Assembly (NCBI GenBank): GCA_903772945.1
Contig: CAICTM010001857.1
Span: 1 to 21,472 of the forward strand
Origin: Seminavis robusta
Lineage: Eukaryota; Bacillariophyta; Bacillariophyceae; Naviculales; Naviculaceae
Direction: 5' to 3'
DNA length: 21,472 bases
Shown here piece by piece: positions 8,471-17,254 of this stretch. Made by a program: the position numbers and the translations under genes. The notes below the pieces were generated by a model. It searched no databases, had not been told where the DNA came from, and saw only the letters and a program-made list of their open reading frames with translations. Each line of letters starts with the position of its first letter. Within the stretch, counting starts at the first letter, position 1.

Positions 8471-9428
8471 GTGCACGAATTCTCGAAACCATCAAAAACC
8501 CATGTTATTCATCATCACAGAGCACCTCTATGTGTGAATACGGCCATTCTCGCAAACGTCGAAAGCAACGAACTGTGCAATAGGACGATGCTGCTTCAAA
8601 AGAAGGCAAAGTGGAGGGCCAATGCTAACAAGGAACAAGCAAGACTTGCTGCCAACCAGAGATAATGGCGCAAATGGATGGAGGAATCTTCCAGGTATTG
8701 GCTGTGAGACTCTTTCCAGGACACGAGGCAATGGCAATGGAAGGCCACAACTCGTGAGGTGTGATAGTAGTGATAATGAGGAAGCGGCAACCGCACTAGA
8801 GTTTGTGGAAGATCTTGTGACTGATTTGGAAGAATAAACTGCCACAGACAAAGAAAATGAGGAACCATCTGGGCCCATTTTCAACACCAAGCCCCACCAC
8901 AGAGTCATTCTCGAAACAGAACAACTAAACAATTGCTTCAACCAAATGCATTGCCCCAGAGAAGAGTGCAAGGAATGGAACCCTCCAATTCAAGATCCAG
9001 AACTGCTGCATTACCTCCTCATTCAAACTGGAATGTATCAATGAGGAATGTGAGTATATATACAACAGTGACAAGCCAACAAAGACAACAATGCATGCGA
9101 ATGCTGGTGGCAACGATAAAGTCGAAAGGAGCACAGACCACGCCATCAATGTATTGTATGTATTGGGCAATATTGCGAATGGCAATGGTGGCACCGAAGC
9201 AGCCAAGTTGCTCGGTCTTTTGGGATTACTGAATGACACAACCATGAAATCTCATTCCTTTGGTATCATTGAGGAACGAATTGCACCATCCATTCAAGAG
9301 TTGATGGAAGAAGTTATCCGTGAAAACCTGATCGAAGAGGTTCGTCAGTCGACACCCAATGAGCAAGATTTTCTTGCATGGATGGCTGCTTTGAACGCTC
9401 CCAACGTTGCTTTACTAAAGGACCAAAT
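8471..9428 (+). pseudogene. Kolobok-like/Mutator-like transposase, N-terminal half (broken)
   Basis: Coding sequence is traceable in successive frames. A basic Ala/Lys-rich segment (8471-8665, KKAKWRANANKEQARLAANQR-like) is followed by a frame from 8622 with an acidic stretch and a zinc-finger-like region (HCPREECKEW near 8955). That frame has an in-frame TAA at 8835-8837. From about 9019 a third frame gives CINEECEYIYNSDK and then the conserved block with VLYVLG, GGTEAAKLLGLLGLLNDTT and IIEERIAP (about 9100-9300). It ends ALLKDQ at 9428, where the secondary insertion begins. At least two frame changes and one stop are present. Some may be homopolymer sequence errors, but the insertion alone disrupts the gene. 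Similarity is judged from recognised family motifs, and the true start codon is uncertain. Confidence 0.75.
9410..9428. repeat. 19-bp direct repeat, left (target duplication of the nested insert)
   Basis: CTTTACTAAAGGACCAAAT occurs here and again at 18002-18020. Both encode LLKDQ in the transposase frame, so removing one copy plus the insert joins the two halves in register. Confidence 0.85.
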
Positions 9429-9708
9429 ACTTTTTCAAGGGAAGCCGAAAACCGAAGCGCTTCCCCTCTGGATCTGTCACTACAAGAACAACAACACTAA
9501 TAGCAACACAACCAATCGGTCATGCCTATACCATTACACTACCTATTAGCACCATTAGAAGCATTGAAACGAAGCGAAAGGACCTCAGGAAGCTTGTTAT
9601 CTGTTATTTCGTTGAAGAGTACTGTTTTACTATAGGAATCCACTCAACGTCATCACGGAAAACACCCATCCCTTTTTCCTCTCTTTATCTCTCATTCAAG
9701 CCCTCAGG

Positions 9709-10243
9709 TTGACAGGATCGACACCTCCTCTGGTATCTCCTATCAAGCGCACCTCTCCTATCAAGCGACTATCAAAGCGGCCTTCCCCGGTTCAGATTAG
9801 AAAGCCATCCCCATTGAAATCCTACGAGATCGGGCGGGTTCTCTATTCTCGACCGCCGACGGCCAAGTTGGACGAATTTGAACACAAGAAGAAGTCACCG
9901 GTCTTCCCCAGCACAGCACAGAAAACAATTCCCATATCTATTTGTTGTTTTCTCAGCTACGCTCCTGACGGCCATCGAAATCCCATTGTCGATCCTCTTT
10001 TCGTACGATCGAACGACCTCCGCAACAACAACAGGCTCGGTTAACCTTCCCCCTAAGGCAACTGACTCATTCGAATCTTCAATCGCGAATCGAATCGATT
10101 TTATCGAATCGATCCTCGAATCAAGACTCACCCCCGTGAATCGATCGATCTTCCCGCGACCGTACCTCCCCTCCGATACGTACCTCTTCCTCCGTACGAA
10201 GCCTACTGTCATCAAGAAGGACTTCACGAGATACCTGCAGTGA
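9709..10243 (+). pseudogene. Ser/Pro/Lys-rich open reading frames, unknown
   Basis: A frame from 9709 encodes a basic Ser/Pro-rich stretch with repeated SPIKR-type motifs (VSPIKRTSPIKRLSKRPSP) and ends at 10044. A second frame, open from about 9878 to the TGA at 10243, contains a hydrophobic stretch followed by a Ser/Arg-rich tail. The two overlap around TTTTCTCAG at ~9950, which could be a splice acceptor or a frameshift point. SPxK motifs are typical of DNA-binding tails, but no family is recognised. There is no convincing ATG (9709 is TTG). It lies at the 5' side of the 2.77-kb insert and overlaps the dispersed repeat at 9914-9990. Confidence 0.3.
9914..9990 (+). repeat. Dispersed repeat shared with 7480-7557 (minus strand)
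   Basis: Same ~77-bp series as 7480-7557 in inverted orientation, containing CATATCTATTTGTTG and GAAATCCCATTGTC. It shows that part of the 2.77-kb insert belongs to a family also present left of the transposon. Confidence 0.7.
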
Positions 10244-11183
10244 CCACCCAGAAGAGAATTACACCTGTATTCTTACTTTCTCACCGGCCACTAGTGGTTT
10301 CTCCCGACGTCCTTGTTGGAACTGATCCTACTGATCCAACCAGTCCTATCCCTATACAGACTGAGTGACTGATCGACACCTGCTACTGTTACCACCCCTC
10401 CATTGATATCTAACTCCTCTCCAAGAGGAACAACAAACACCAACAGAGTTCCTGTAAGGACTTGAGTTCTTGTATCTCCAGGCTTGGCTGAATTTGCTAG
10501 TTTCACAGCCCCTCCCTGGGATACCCAGCTCCTCTCCAAAGGATCTCACCCCCACAAGAACAACTACAAAAGCTGCCCCTCTAGCGTGTTTGGCTAGATT
10601 GTGCAACACCTCCATTGAAACAGCCACCTCTCTGCTACTGCACCTGACTCTCTACTGAGTGTGGTGCTCCAAAGGATTGAGCCCCAGACAGAACTGCAGC
10701 GTGGTGTGGCATAGATATTAATACATAACTGACTCTATCTCTCTCTCATTGATTGTTGAGTGACTCTCCAGTGACTTTCCACAGTTCCACCTGAATCGAG
10801 TACCCTCTCCACATCTTGGCTTGACTCTCTGTTGCATGTCTGACCCTACAAAGATTGAGTACCAGCCTTGAGACAACACAGTGTCACCCAGTAACACAGC
10901 CCATCAACCAACACACCCCTAGATCCCCCCACCACTGCCTCTCTGGCTATAGCGTGACTTCTCCAGTTTTCCCTGAAAGAATCCCTAAAAGCCTTTGGCT
11001 CTGATACATCCTCTCCTGCAGTAGTGGTATACCTGCACCAGACTTGGCCACAGCTTTGATCCAGTGGCAACAACAACCAACAACTTGATATAAACCTGAT
11101 TACCAGTGCCTCAGTGCATTGCCCCTTGATACACCCTTCTACATCAATCATCTCGCCACCTCACAGCAACCTCCATTGCTTGA
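10244..11183 (+). other. Decayed A/C-rich coding-like sequence
   Basis: Short Thr/Pro/Ser-rich open stretches on the plus strand (for example TPATVTTPPLISNSSPRGTT near 10378) alternate between frames and are broken by stops. Small hairpins occur, such as CCTCT-CCA-AGAGG near 10421 and CTGGG-ATA-CCCAG near 10517. No domain was recognised. Confidence 0.35.
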
Positions 11184-11448
11184 GTTAAGCAACGACACTA
11201 CAGTCAACACTCCAGGATACACACCTCTCCCACCAACCCACCTACCACCCACCATGCTTCCCCATGTCTACCCACTACTTCACTCAACCCAAGGTCCTCC
11301 CAGACATTCCCCACTCCCACACTTCACCCAACCAACCACATCCACCATCCTCCGCAGACTCACAACACCACTCCCCAGATGATCAGCCAACAGCTCCTAG
11401 AGTATGCAGCCATCTTGAGGATCACACCCTTCCGAATCACACCCTACC
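11184..11448 (+). pseudogene. Open frame interrupted by the LTR element, 5' part
   Basis: A Thr/Pro/His-rich frame opens after the TGA at 11181-11183 and runs uninterrupted to the LTR insertion point at 11448. The first ATG in frame is at 11379 (MISQQLLEYAAILRITPF). Removing the LTR element and one CTACC copy restores the frame directly into 17255-17547. The joined open stretch would be about 186 codons, or ~121 from the ATG. Continuity across the excised element supports real coding before the insertion. The protein family is not recognised. Confidence 0.45.
11444..11448. repeat. CTACC target-site duplication, left
   Basis: CTACC directly precedes the left LTR and is repeated directly after the right LTR at 17250-17254. 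Five base pairs is the usual duplication length for LTR retrotransposons. Confidence 0.85.
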
Positions 11449-11700
11449 TGTTGGATGCTAGTAACACTCTAGCTTAGTAAAGGTAAAATACTGTTTTACT
11501 GTTAAGCTATTTCAAGAAGTGATCTTTCTCCATGTTTTCTGGGATTGATTCAACTTCAAAGGATATAGTGAAGGGGGTGACCATATAGATCAGTTAAACT
11601 CCCATGTATGTAACTAGAGAATAGATATAGATATCCCTATCAACTAGATTGGGATAAACGACTAATTTGTATTGAGGTGTCTGTAATACAACCTCCAACA
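11449..11700 (+). repeat. Left LTR (252 bp)
   Basis: Starts TGTTGGATGCTAG and ends ACCTCCAACA. It differs from the right LTR only by five one-base indels, all in runs of identical bases, with no substitution seen. It contains the palindromic GTAAAA-TACTG-TTTTAC segment, which could form part of a promoter or terminator hairpin. Confidence 0.9.
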
Positions 11701-11779
11701 CACTCCTGCACGGTTCCATGAAGGATACCGTGGAACGAATAATTAATGTAATGATGGTTGCTCCATAAGGAACAGTTGT

Positions 11780-11793
11780 TGGTCGAGAGACCA
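11780..11793. other. Short hairpin with GAGA loop
   Basis: TGGTC-GAGA-GACCA is a perfect 5-bp stem with a GNRA-type loop shortly inside the left LTR. It is one member of the interior hairpin series. Confidence 0.5.
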
Positions 11794-11801
11794 TTTGCTA
11801 G

Positions 11802-12080
11802 GTTGCTCGGCATCCGCTTGGTGGCGAGAAGCTTGTCATCCATAGCAGTGCTGACAAATCTGTCACAGTCAATGTGGACATGTGGACAGTGTCGTCATGA
11901 AAAGCAACTGTGGCTACCACTCCTGTGAGTGTTGCCACCTCCTGTATGACTTGCTGTGGCAATTGATGCCGTCACTTGATGTTGCTGTATTCGAAACTGG
12001 GAAGTTCCGATCACTTGTTGAACCGTGGACTGGGAAGTTCCGGTCACTTGGTATTGCTGTAGCTGGAAACTGGAAGTTCC
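11802..12080. repeat. Diverged internal repeat, copy A
   Basis: GTTGCTCGGCATCCGCTTGG (11802) and the following ~270 bp align loosely with 13142-13345. Shared landmarks are GAGAAGCT, GTCGTC, CACTCCTG, CCGTCACTTG and ACTGGGAAGTTC. The last motif recurs at about 12000, 12040 and 12070, a sub-repeat of about 35-45 bp. Confidence 0.6.
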
Positions 12081-12211
12081 GCTGCATTCTCTTAGACTCA
12101 AACTGTCTCTTGACTGGCGGTGTAGACTGAACTGACATCGATATGCCATGGTCTCAATCGCCAATGATGTGTGGAAAAATCAATCCATTCAGGCTTGATA
12201 CTGGATTGGAA

Positions 12212-12692
12212 TCAGGTGAGCATGAGTCTGTGAATAGCTTGGTAGCTATCTGGAGTCAGCTTGTTGTCCATTGGAATGGAACGTGAGCTGTCTCTTCTTG
12301 TTGGATGTCCAAGAAGTGTTGGATGTTCTGCTGTTTTCTTTTCCAGAGGAATGGAATCCTCTTCTTCCCAGCTGGGGAAGTTTCTTCCTTCATCACGGCC
12401 TCCTCTTCTTTCGAATCGATGGCTGTGACTTGTTGTACATGAATGTGTGCTTGCTTGATGTGGACCTTGGTTTGCACCTCTTGTAGATGGGTGCTGGCAA
12501 CTTGTGGCTTCGTTGCTTGCTTTGAGCTGGTTCCATGTTGGAACTGTTCCTGTGGAACTGTGGGAATCCTCTGCAGAAATATCCCGGTAGCACTGTGTGT
12601 CTACCCTTGCTTGAGTAACTTCTCTGCCTGATAGGCTTTGTTGGTCGCACTTGCAATTCATGATGGATCTTCTGATCGATCCCGAGAGTCAA
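12212..12692 (-). pseudogene. Possible decayed gag-like coding remnant
   Basis: Several overlapping minus-strand frames are open here. One Gln/Glu/Lys-rich frame (HIKQAHIHVQQVTAIDSKEE, about 12477 to 12256) continues toward 12550 and looks helical. Another frame (12661-12212) and a third from 12692 cover the same DNA. No zinc knuckle or enzyme motif is visible. Retroelement gag remnants often look like this, but composition alone could also give the open frames. Confidence 0.25.
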
Positions 12693-13141
12693 AATGAATC
12701 GATCTCGTGGTCGCTGCTTGTGATTGATCGTCGTGTCATTCGATCTGCATGATCGTTTCTTTTCAGTCGATCTGGTGTGTCAATCTGGATAGATCGATCG
12801 AGAATTCAAAGGAAGGTTTAAAAAGGTTTGAGACTTTGGTTTGGTGGGTACAACTTTATCAATACCACTCCTGCTGTCTGTTGGCACACTTCTGTGAGCT
12901 AGCTGTGGCAGGACTTGTACTTGTTGTAGCCAAAGCTGGCTTGGTTGGTTTGGACATTGGATGCACCTTGGGGTTGCTATGGAGCTAGAGGTGGATCCTC
13001 TAGAGATTCCTAAGAATCGATAGCACTCAAGTGTCTATCGTGCTTGGGTAAGCAGGCTCCTGCCTTGGAAAGGCTTTGTAATCCAAGTCTCACGTCGTCG
13101 TGCCGACTGGCTTGCAATGAGTCCAAAACAAACCTGGAAGT
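12693..13141. other. No gene seen; small hairpins
   Basis: GATCGATC-rich and G/T-rich sequence. AGGC-TCCT-GCCT at 13054-13065 is one of the TCCT-loop hairpins. No supported coding frame was found. Confidence 0.4.
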
Positions 13142-13345
13142 GTTGCTCGGCATCCCGCTTGGTAACGAGAAGCTGAGCGGGTGTAGACGAGACAATACGG
13201 AAAATGTCGTCGTCAGGAAAGTCTTTGTGGCTGGCACTCCTGCTGAGAGTGATGCCACTCCTGGAAGACTGGTGTCGGATGATACCGTCACTTGGTGTAC
13301 TGCGGCTCGGACTGGGAAGTTCGGCTGCATTGACACTTGATGGGG
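13142..13345. repeat. Diverged internal repeat, copy B
   Basis: Counterpart of 11802-12080, sharing GTTGCTCGGCATCC, GAGAAGCTGAG, CACTCCTGCTGAGAG, ACCGTCACTTGG and ACTGGGAAGTTCGGCTGCATT. A minus-strand frame (13336-13010) spans it but is not conserved in copy A. Confidence 0.6.
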
Positions 13346-13904
13346 CTTGAAGCCTTCGTAGATGGAAGCTGGTGAAGCTTCTGGAAGTCGTAGACTTGTG
13401 GGAAGTGATGCCCTATTGGAAGGTGCATGTAAGCTGGAAATGATGTAGCTTGGAAGTCACGGACTTGTTGGGTTCGACTGAACCTAGTTCTTGTGATGGT
13501 CTCGATGTCTGAAGATGGAATGAGGAAATGGTTGAGTTATTGTTTCCTCTTGTAATGGGTGTTTATACTCATGTGAGACTCGTGACATGCTGGTGTCGTC
13601 ACTTGGTGACTGGTGCCGTTACTTGGTACACTTGGTACGTCATTTGGTGTTGCCGTAGCTGAGACTGGAAGTCAGGCTATAGCGACACTTGTGAGAACTG
13701 TTGTAGTAGCTGGAACTAGGAGGAAGTTCCTTGCCACAATTATGCTTTGAGTTGGGGCTATAAGCCCTTGGAAGTTTTGGAAACTTGTAAGGAAGTATTC
13801 GGTAGTAGTTGTTGATGCTCCAACTTTATGGGCTCCACTGGACCTGGACGTGTCACGGTCGAGATGGTTCGATGGTGATGTAGTCGGTGATCTTTGGTTG
13901 GTGA
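13346..13904. other. Degenerate GGAAGT/ACTTG-rich repeats, no gene
   Basis: Words such as CTGGAAGTCGTAG, GTCACTTGGTG and CTTGTGGGAAG recur at irregular spacing. They continue the sub-repeat theme of 11802-12080 in a more decayed form. No coding frame is supported. Confidence 0.4.
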
Positions 13905-14000
13905 TGTCACTGCTCTTACACTCCTGTGAGATGGCTGTGGCAGGACAAGTGTTGTTCTGTCACTGCTCTTACACTCCTGTGAGCAGGCTGTGGCGAACTT
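13905..14000. repeat. 53-bp tandem duplication with CACTCCTGTG motif
   Basis: TGTCACTGCTCTTACACTCC starts at 13905 and again at 13958, giving a period of 53. Each unit holds CAC-TCCT-GTG followed by GGCTGTGGC. The second unit is incomplete. Confidence 0.7.
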
Positions 14001-14611
14001 GTAGTCGTCCATAGTTTGTATCTGTTGTAGGCTTGATTTGATGTACTCACGTACTTCTGTTGTTGGTGTGAGACTAAGGTTGGTTGCAATCTCTGTACAG
14101 TAGTTGCAGTGGAGCTGAGGTGTGCACCCTCTTGTTGTTTCTTTTGATCAGGTTCCCGCTTGTGGGTCAAACTCTGTCTGCTCCAGCCATCCTGTGGCTT
14201 GGTTCCTTGTCTTGTGAACTCTTGAGTTGCTTACTTGTAGCTAGCTACTCGGTTCAACGTTCACTGTTTGTTCTGCTGTTGTTGCAGTTGCCATTATTGT
14301 AGATGCAATTCTGGTTTGGTCGATTCATTGTAATCGGTTTGGTAGTGGTAGATACCGTTGTTGGCTGTTGTTGCCATCAAGGGTTGTTGGCCGTGTAGTT
14401 GTGGCCATTGGTGCCGTTGATGGTTGCGGCATTGCCTATAAAGGCGGATGTTATGATGATTTTGTTTGTAGGATTGTAGGTTTTGGATTTGGGTACCCTC
14501 ACACTCCTGTGCACTTGCTGTGATCAAATAGCAAGGGCAGGGACTTGTAATGGTATTGTTGTTACCTGCCTGGAGGCTGTTGTTGCCTCAGGTTTGCCTG
14601 TAATCAGTGGA
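14001..14611. other. G/T-rich stretch, no gene
   Basis: Rich in TTGTTG and GTTGC words. CAC-TCCT-GTG recurs near 14506. Open frames here are short and show no domain. Confidence 0.4.
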
Positions 14612-14741
14612 GGAAGTGCTGTGGTTTAGTTGCACAGTACACATTCCATAAAAGGTTGTAGGAGGTGCTGTGGCTGGGATGCCACAATACACACTCCATG
14701 AAAGGGTAGGAGGTGCTGAGTGTAAACTCAATACACACTCC
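14612..14741. repeat. Three tandem two-tier hairpins with covarying stems
   Basis: Units at 14612-14647, 14661-14697 and 14709-14741 share the frame GGAxGTGCTG...ACACAyTCC but differ in the centre. Inner stems are CTGTG/CACAG, TGTGGC/GCCACA and TGAGT/ACTCA, each self-complementary. The outer stem is GGAA/TTCC in unit 1 and GGAG/CTCC in units 2 and 3, a compensatory A-T to G-C change. Confidence 0.75.
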
Positions 14742-15360
14742 AAAGAAAATATTCAATGCTGGGGCGGATGCACTCCTGTGCTTCCTATAATAGCATGCAC
14801 TGTTCCAGTAGCTCGTGTGCCGGTTGGCTAGCTAGCTATCTGCACAATGTGCATGCTCCGGTAATTCCTATACCGGTAGCTAGCTTGGATCTTCCACGGA
14901 AAATCCTCTTGTTGCCGACGTATGGAGCGGTAGGGATAGATCTTGAGATCGATCTGGCGCCGTACACTCCTGGAAAGATACTTTCCGCGACGGAAAGATA
15001 CCTTTTTTCCTGTTCAGTGGATCTGCTTTCTTGTGGTCGCACGCTGAACTGTAGGCTTGTTCTTTGTTGTTCCGTGGAACTGATGGCAGTAAGCGATTTT
15101 CCTCACAGAAAGCAAGGATTTGCTTTCTGCTGTCGGCACACTTCTTCTGCCTACACTGTTGCCGATCGGATTCGACAATGGCGCTGTAGTCATTTGCCGA
15201 CGTTCGCAATGGCACTGTTGTCGATTGACAATGGCACTGTTGATCCTTTCTTTGATCTTGATAGTAGCGGTAGCACCGACGGGCTAGTGGTAGCGGTCGG
15301 CTGTTGTTCTTGTTGACTCTTGCAGTGGTTGCAGTCGTCGTTTTTGTTCTTGTTGTTGAC

Positions 15361-15631
15361 AGTAGTAGCGATCGTTAGATCGCTTCGGTTGTCTTGTTCT
15401 TGTTGTCACCGTAGTGGCGCCAGTAGCTGTCGCCTGAGCGGCAGCAGCTTCGGTCGTTGTTCTTGTGTTCTTCTTGACAGTAGTAGCGATCGTTTGATCG
15501 CTTCGGTTGTCTTGTTCTTGTTGTCACCGTAGTGGCGCCAGTAGCTGTCGCCTGAGCGGCAGCAGCTTCGGTCGTTGTTCTTGTGTTCTTCTTGACAGTA
15601 GTAGCGATCGTTTGATCGCTTCGGTCGTCTT
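15361..15631. repeat. 118-bp tandem repeat, ~2.3 copies
   Basis: AGTAGTAGCGATCG starts at 15361, 15479 and 15597. Each start contains GCGATC-GTTA/GTTT-GATCGC, a perfect 6-bp hairpin whose 4-nt loop varies. The period is not a multiple of three, so the matching minus-strand frame (15953-15375) cannot be a periodic protein repeat. Confidence 0.9.
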
Positions 15632-16417
15632 GTATCAATAGCGACTGGCTAGCAAATGCCGTTCTTGTTCTCTTCGGCCGAAAGTAGCGGTAACTTGCTT
15701 CTGCCTTTTTGCTGGTGGAATTCGCTCGCAAATTTGCTCTTATCCAGCCTGTTGCCGATGGATGCAACTCGCTCTGAGGTCGATTCGAGTGCTTGCACTC
15801 TTGAGGGCCTGTCAGTGACTGTATAGTAGCCCACTTCTGTGTATGACAGTCCTCTTGTAGGACCTTTGGTTGCCGAGTGATCGGCCTGGTAATTCGTCTT
15901 GTTATTGTGCGTTGGAATTTTCTGTTCCGTCGCACCTCTCTTCTAGTAGCCAACTCGATGGCTCTCTTGTTGAGGATAGGAGTACTCCCACGGAAGTACC
16001 TCTGTGGTACTTATCGCTTCCTGTTGGAACTTGTTATCTTGTTCCTCTTCCGTGGCGACAACACTTGTCGGATGACACTCGTCCGTGTCACTCCTGTTGG
16101 CTTGCACGGTTCGTCTCCGTAGTACCGTAGCAGTCTATGTTGCTGCGCTCCGCACAGTAGCCTCTGCTCCGTACAGTAGCTAGCTCTTCGTGATGGCTTC
16201 GTACGACCAATTGGTTCCGTACGGTAGTAGCCTTGCTCCGTACAGTGGCCTTGGCTTGACTCGTCCTGACAGCTAGCTAGATAGCTTGGCCGCAACTCCT
16301 GCACTTGTACGTGCAGATGGTTGAGTCTTCTTGTAGTATGTTTTCGTATCAGCACTGCACCTAGCAGTCATACGATAGATACGATAGCTGTTTCCGCAGC
16401 TCAAAGTCTTGGTGATT

Positions 16418-16563
16418 GCTCACTCCTGTGAGCTTCTTGCAGTTGCTTGCTCCACTGGCTCACTCCTGTGAGCTTCGTGCTGAGCTTGCTTTAGAGCCGC
16501 TTCCGCAGTAGCTGTCTGCTCTCTCGTGCAAGCCTGGTTGTGCCGGAGCTCACTCCTGGGAGC
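16418..16563. repeat. Three GCTCAC-TCCT-GTGAGC hairpins
   Basis: Perfect copies lie at 16418-16433 and 16458-16473. A third at 16548-16563 has GGGAGC on the 3' arm, one mismatch. The TCCT loop is the same as in hairpins at 11918, 13054, 13918, 13971 and 14768. Confidence 0.75.
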
Positions 16564-16829
16564 TTGACTCGGTACACAGCTTTAGCAGATGACCGATTGC
16601 TCCGGTGTAGTCAAGAATGTGGTGAGGCACGATTCTTTCGTGATGTTGCCTTTTTCCTGTAAGGCTGTTTGGATAGCCCTTATAGTGGGGCTCCAGCACT
16701 ATCTGCCTGCACCGGTTGTTGAACTGTTTACCTTATCCGTAGCATGAACTCAATGGTTGATAACACCATGGGAATGTCGACCAAAAGGTCGATATCTCGA
16801 AGACGAGATGGTGATCTTCTTGGAAATAG

Positions 16830-16940
16830 TGTTGGATGCTAGTAACACTCTAGCTTAGTAAAGGTAAAATACTGTTTTACTGTTAAGCTATTTCCAAGAA
16901 GTGATCTTTCTCCATGTTTTCTGGGATTGATTCAACTTCA
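16830..16940 (+). repeat. Partial extra LTR copy
   Basis: Matches the first ~111 bp of the LTR from TGTTGGATGCTAG to GATTCAACTTCA, then stops at an inverted fragment. It is preceded by CTTCTTGGAAATAG, itself a scrap of inverted LTR. Confidence 0.9.
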
Positions 16941-16996
16941 CTTTGAAGTTGAATCAATCCCAGAAAACATGGAGAAAGATCACTTCTTGGAAATAG
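16888..16996. repeat. 53-bp-arm palindrome made of LTR sequence
   Basis: 16888-16940 (forward LTR segment) and 16944-16996 (the same segment inverted) are perfect complements with a 3-nt CTT loop. The inverted arm abuts the right LTR. This is the footprint of a snap-back or template-switch event during reverse transcription or replication. Confidence 0.9.
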
Positions 16997-17249
16997 TGTT
17001 GGATGCTAGTAACACTCTAGCTTAGTAAAGGTAAAATACTGTTTACTGTTAAGCTATTTCCAAGAAGTGATCTTTCTCCATGTTTTCTGGGATTGATTCA
17101 ACTTCAAAGGATATAGTGAAGGGGGTGACCATATAGATCAGTTAAACTCCCCATGTATGTAACTAGAGAATAGATATAGATATCCCTATCAACTAGATTG
17201 GGGATAAACGACTAATTTGTATTGAGGTGTCTGTAATACACCTCCAACA
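16997..17249 (+). repeat. Right LTR (253 bp)
   Basis: Starts TGTTGGATGCTAG, ends CCTCCAACA and is followed by CTACC (17250-17254). It is the same as the left LTR apart from one-base length differences in homopolymers. Confidence 0.9.
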
Positions 17250-17254
17250 CTACC

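Larger units (their letters stand above)
14841..16809. other. Dense array of short perfect hairpins inside the LTR element
   Basis: Perfect inverted repeats with small loops follow each other through ~2 kb. Examples are CCGGTA/TACCGG (14858-14876), GGAAAG/CTTTCC (14972-14986), CAGAAAGCAA/TTGCTTTCTG (15106-15129), GAGTGC/GCACTC (15787-15800), GCCGA/TCGGC (15872-15885), AAGTACC/GGTACTT (15994-16012), CGACAA/TTGTCG (16056-16070), TGACAC/GTGTCA (16073-16090), CTGCAC/GTGCAG (16299-16316), CACGA/TCGTG (16628-16642), TCGACC/GGTCGA (16777-16792) and ATCTCG/CGAGAT (16794-16809). Stems are unrelated in sequence. No protein gene is supported. Confidence 0.7.
11449..17249. mobile_element. 5.8-kb LTR retrotransposon-like element without recognisable gag-pol
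   Basis: The element has LTRs at 11449-11700 and 16997-17249, each TGTTGGA...TCCAACA, and a CTACC duplication on both sides. The interior (11701-16829) is strongly G/T-rich on the plus strand. It shows no reverse transcriptase, integrase or protease motif in any frame that I can recognise, no clear tRNA-complementary primer site and no convincing polypurine tract. It consists of degenerate repeats, a 118-bp tandem array and many short hairpins, with a possible gag-like remnant on the minus strand near 12212-12692. This makes it a large non-autonomous LTR element, presumably moved by a partner element elsewhere. Orientation is unresolved. Confidence 0.85.

Noticed and set aside
11701..11730. 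Primer-binding site just inside the left LTR
   Set aside because: The sequence CACTCCTGCACGG does not match a common tRNA 3' end that I can recognise, and the sequence inside the right LTR is a rearranged palindrome.
15375..15953. 192-codon minus-strand frame over the 118-bp tandem repeat
   Set aside because: The period is not a multiple of three, so repeat units are read in different frames. Its Thr/Arg/Gln-rich translation reflects GTT/CTT-rich DNA.
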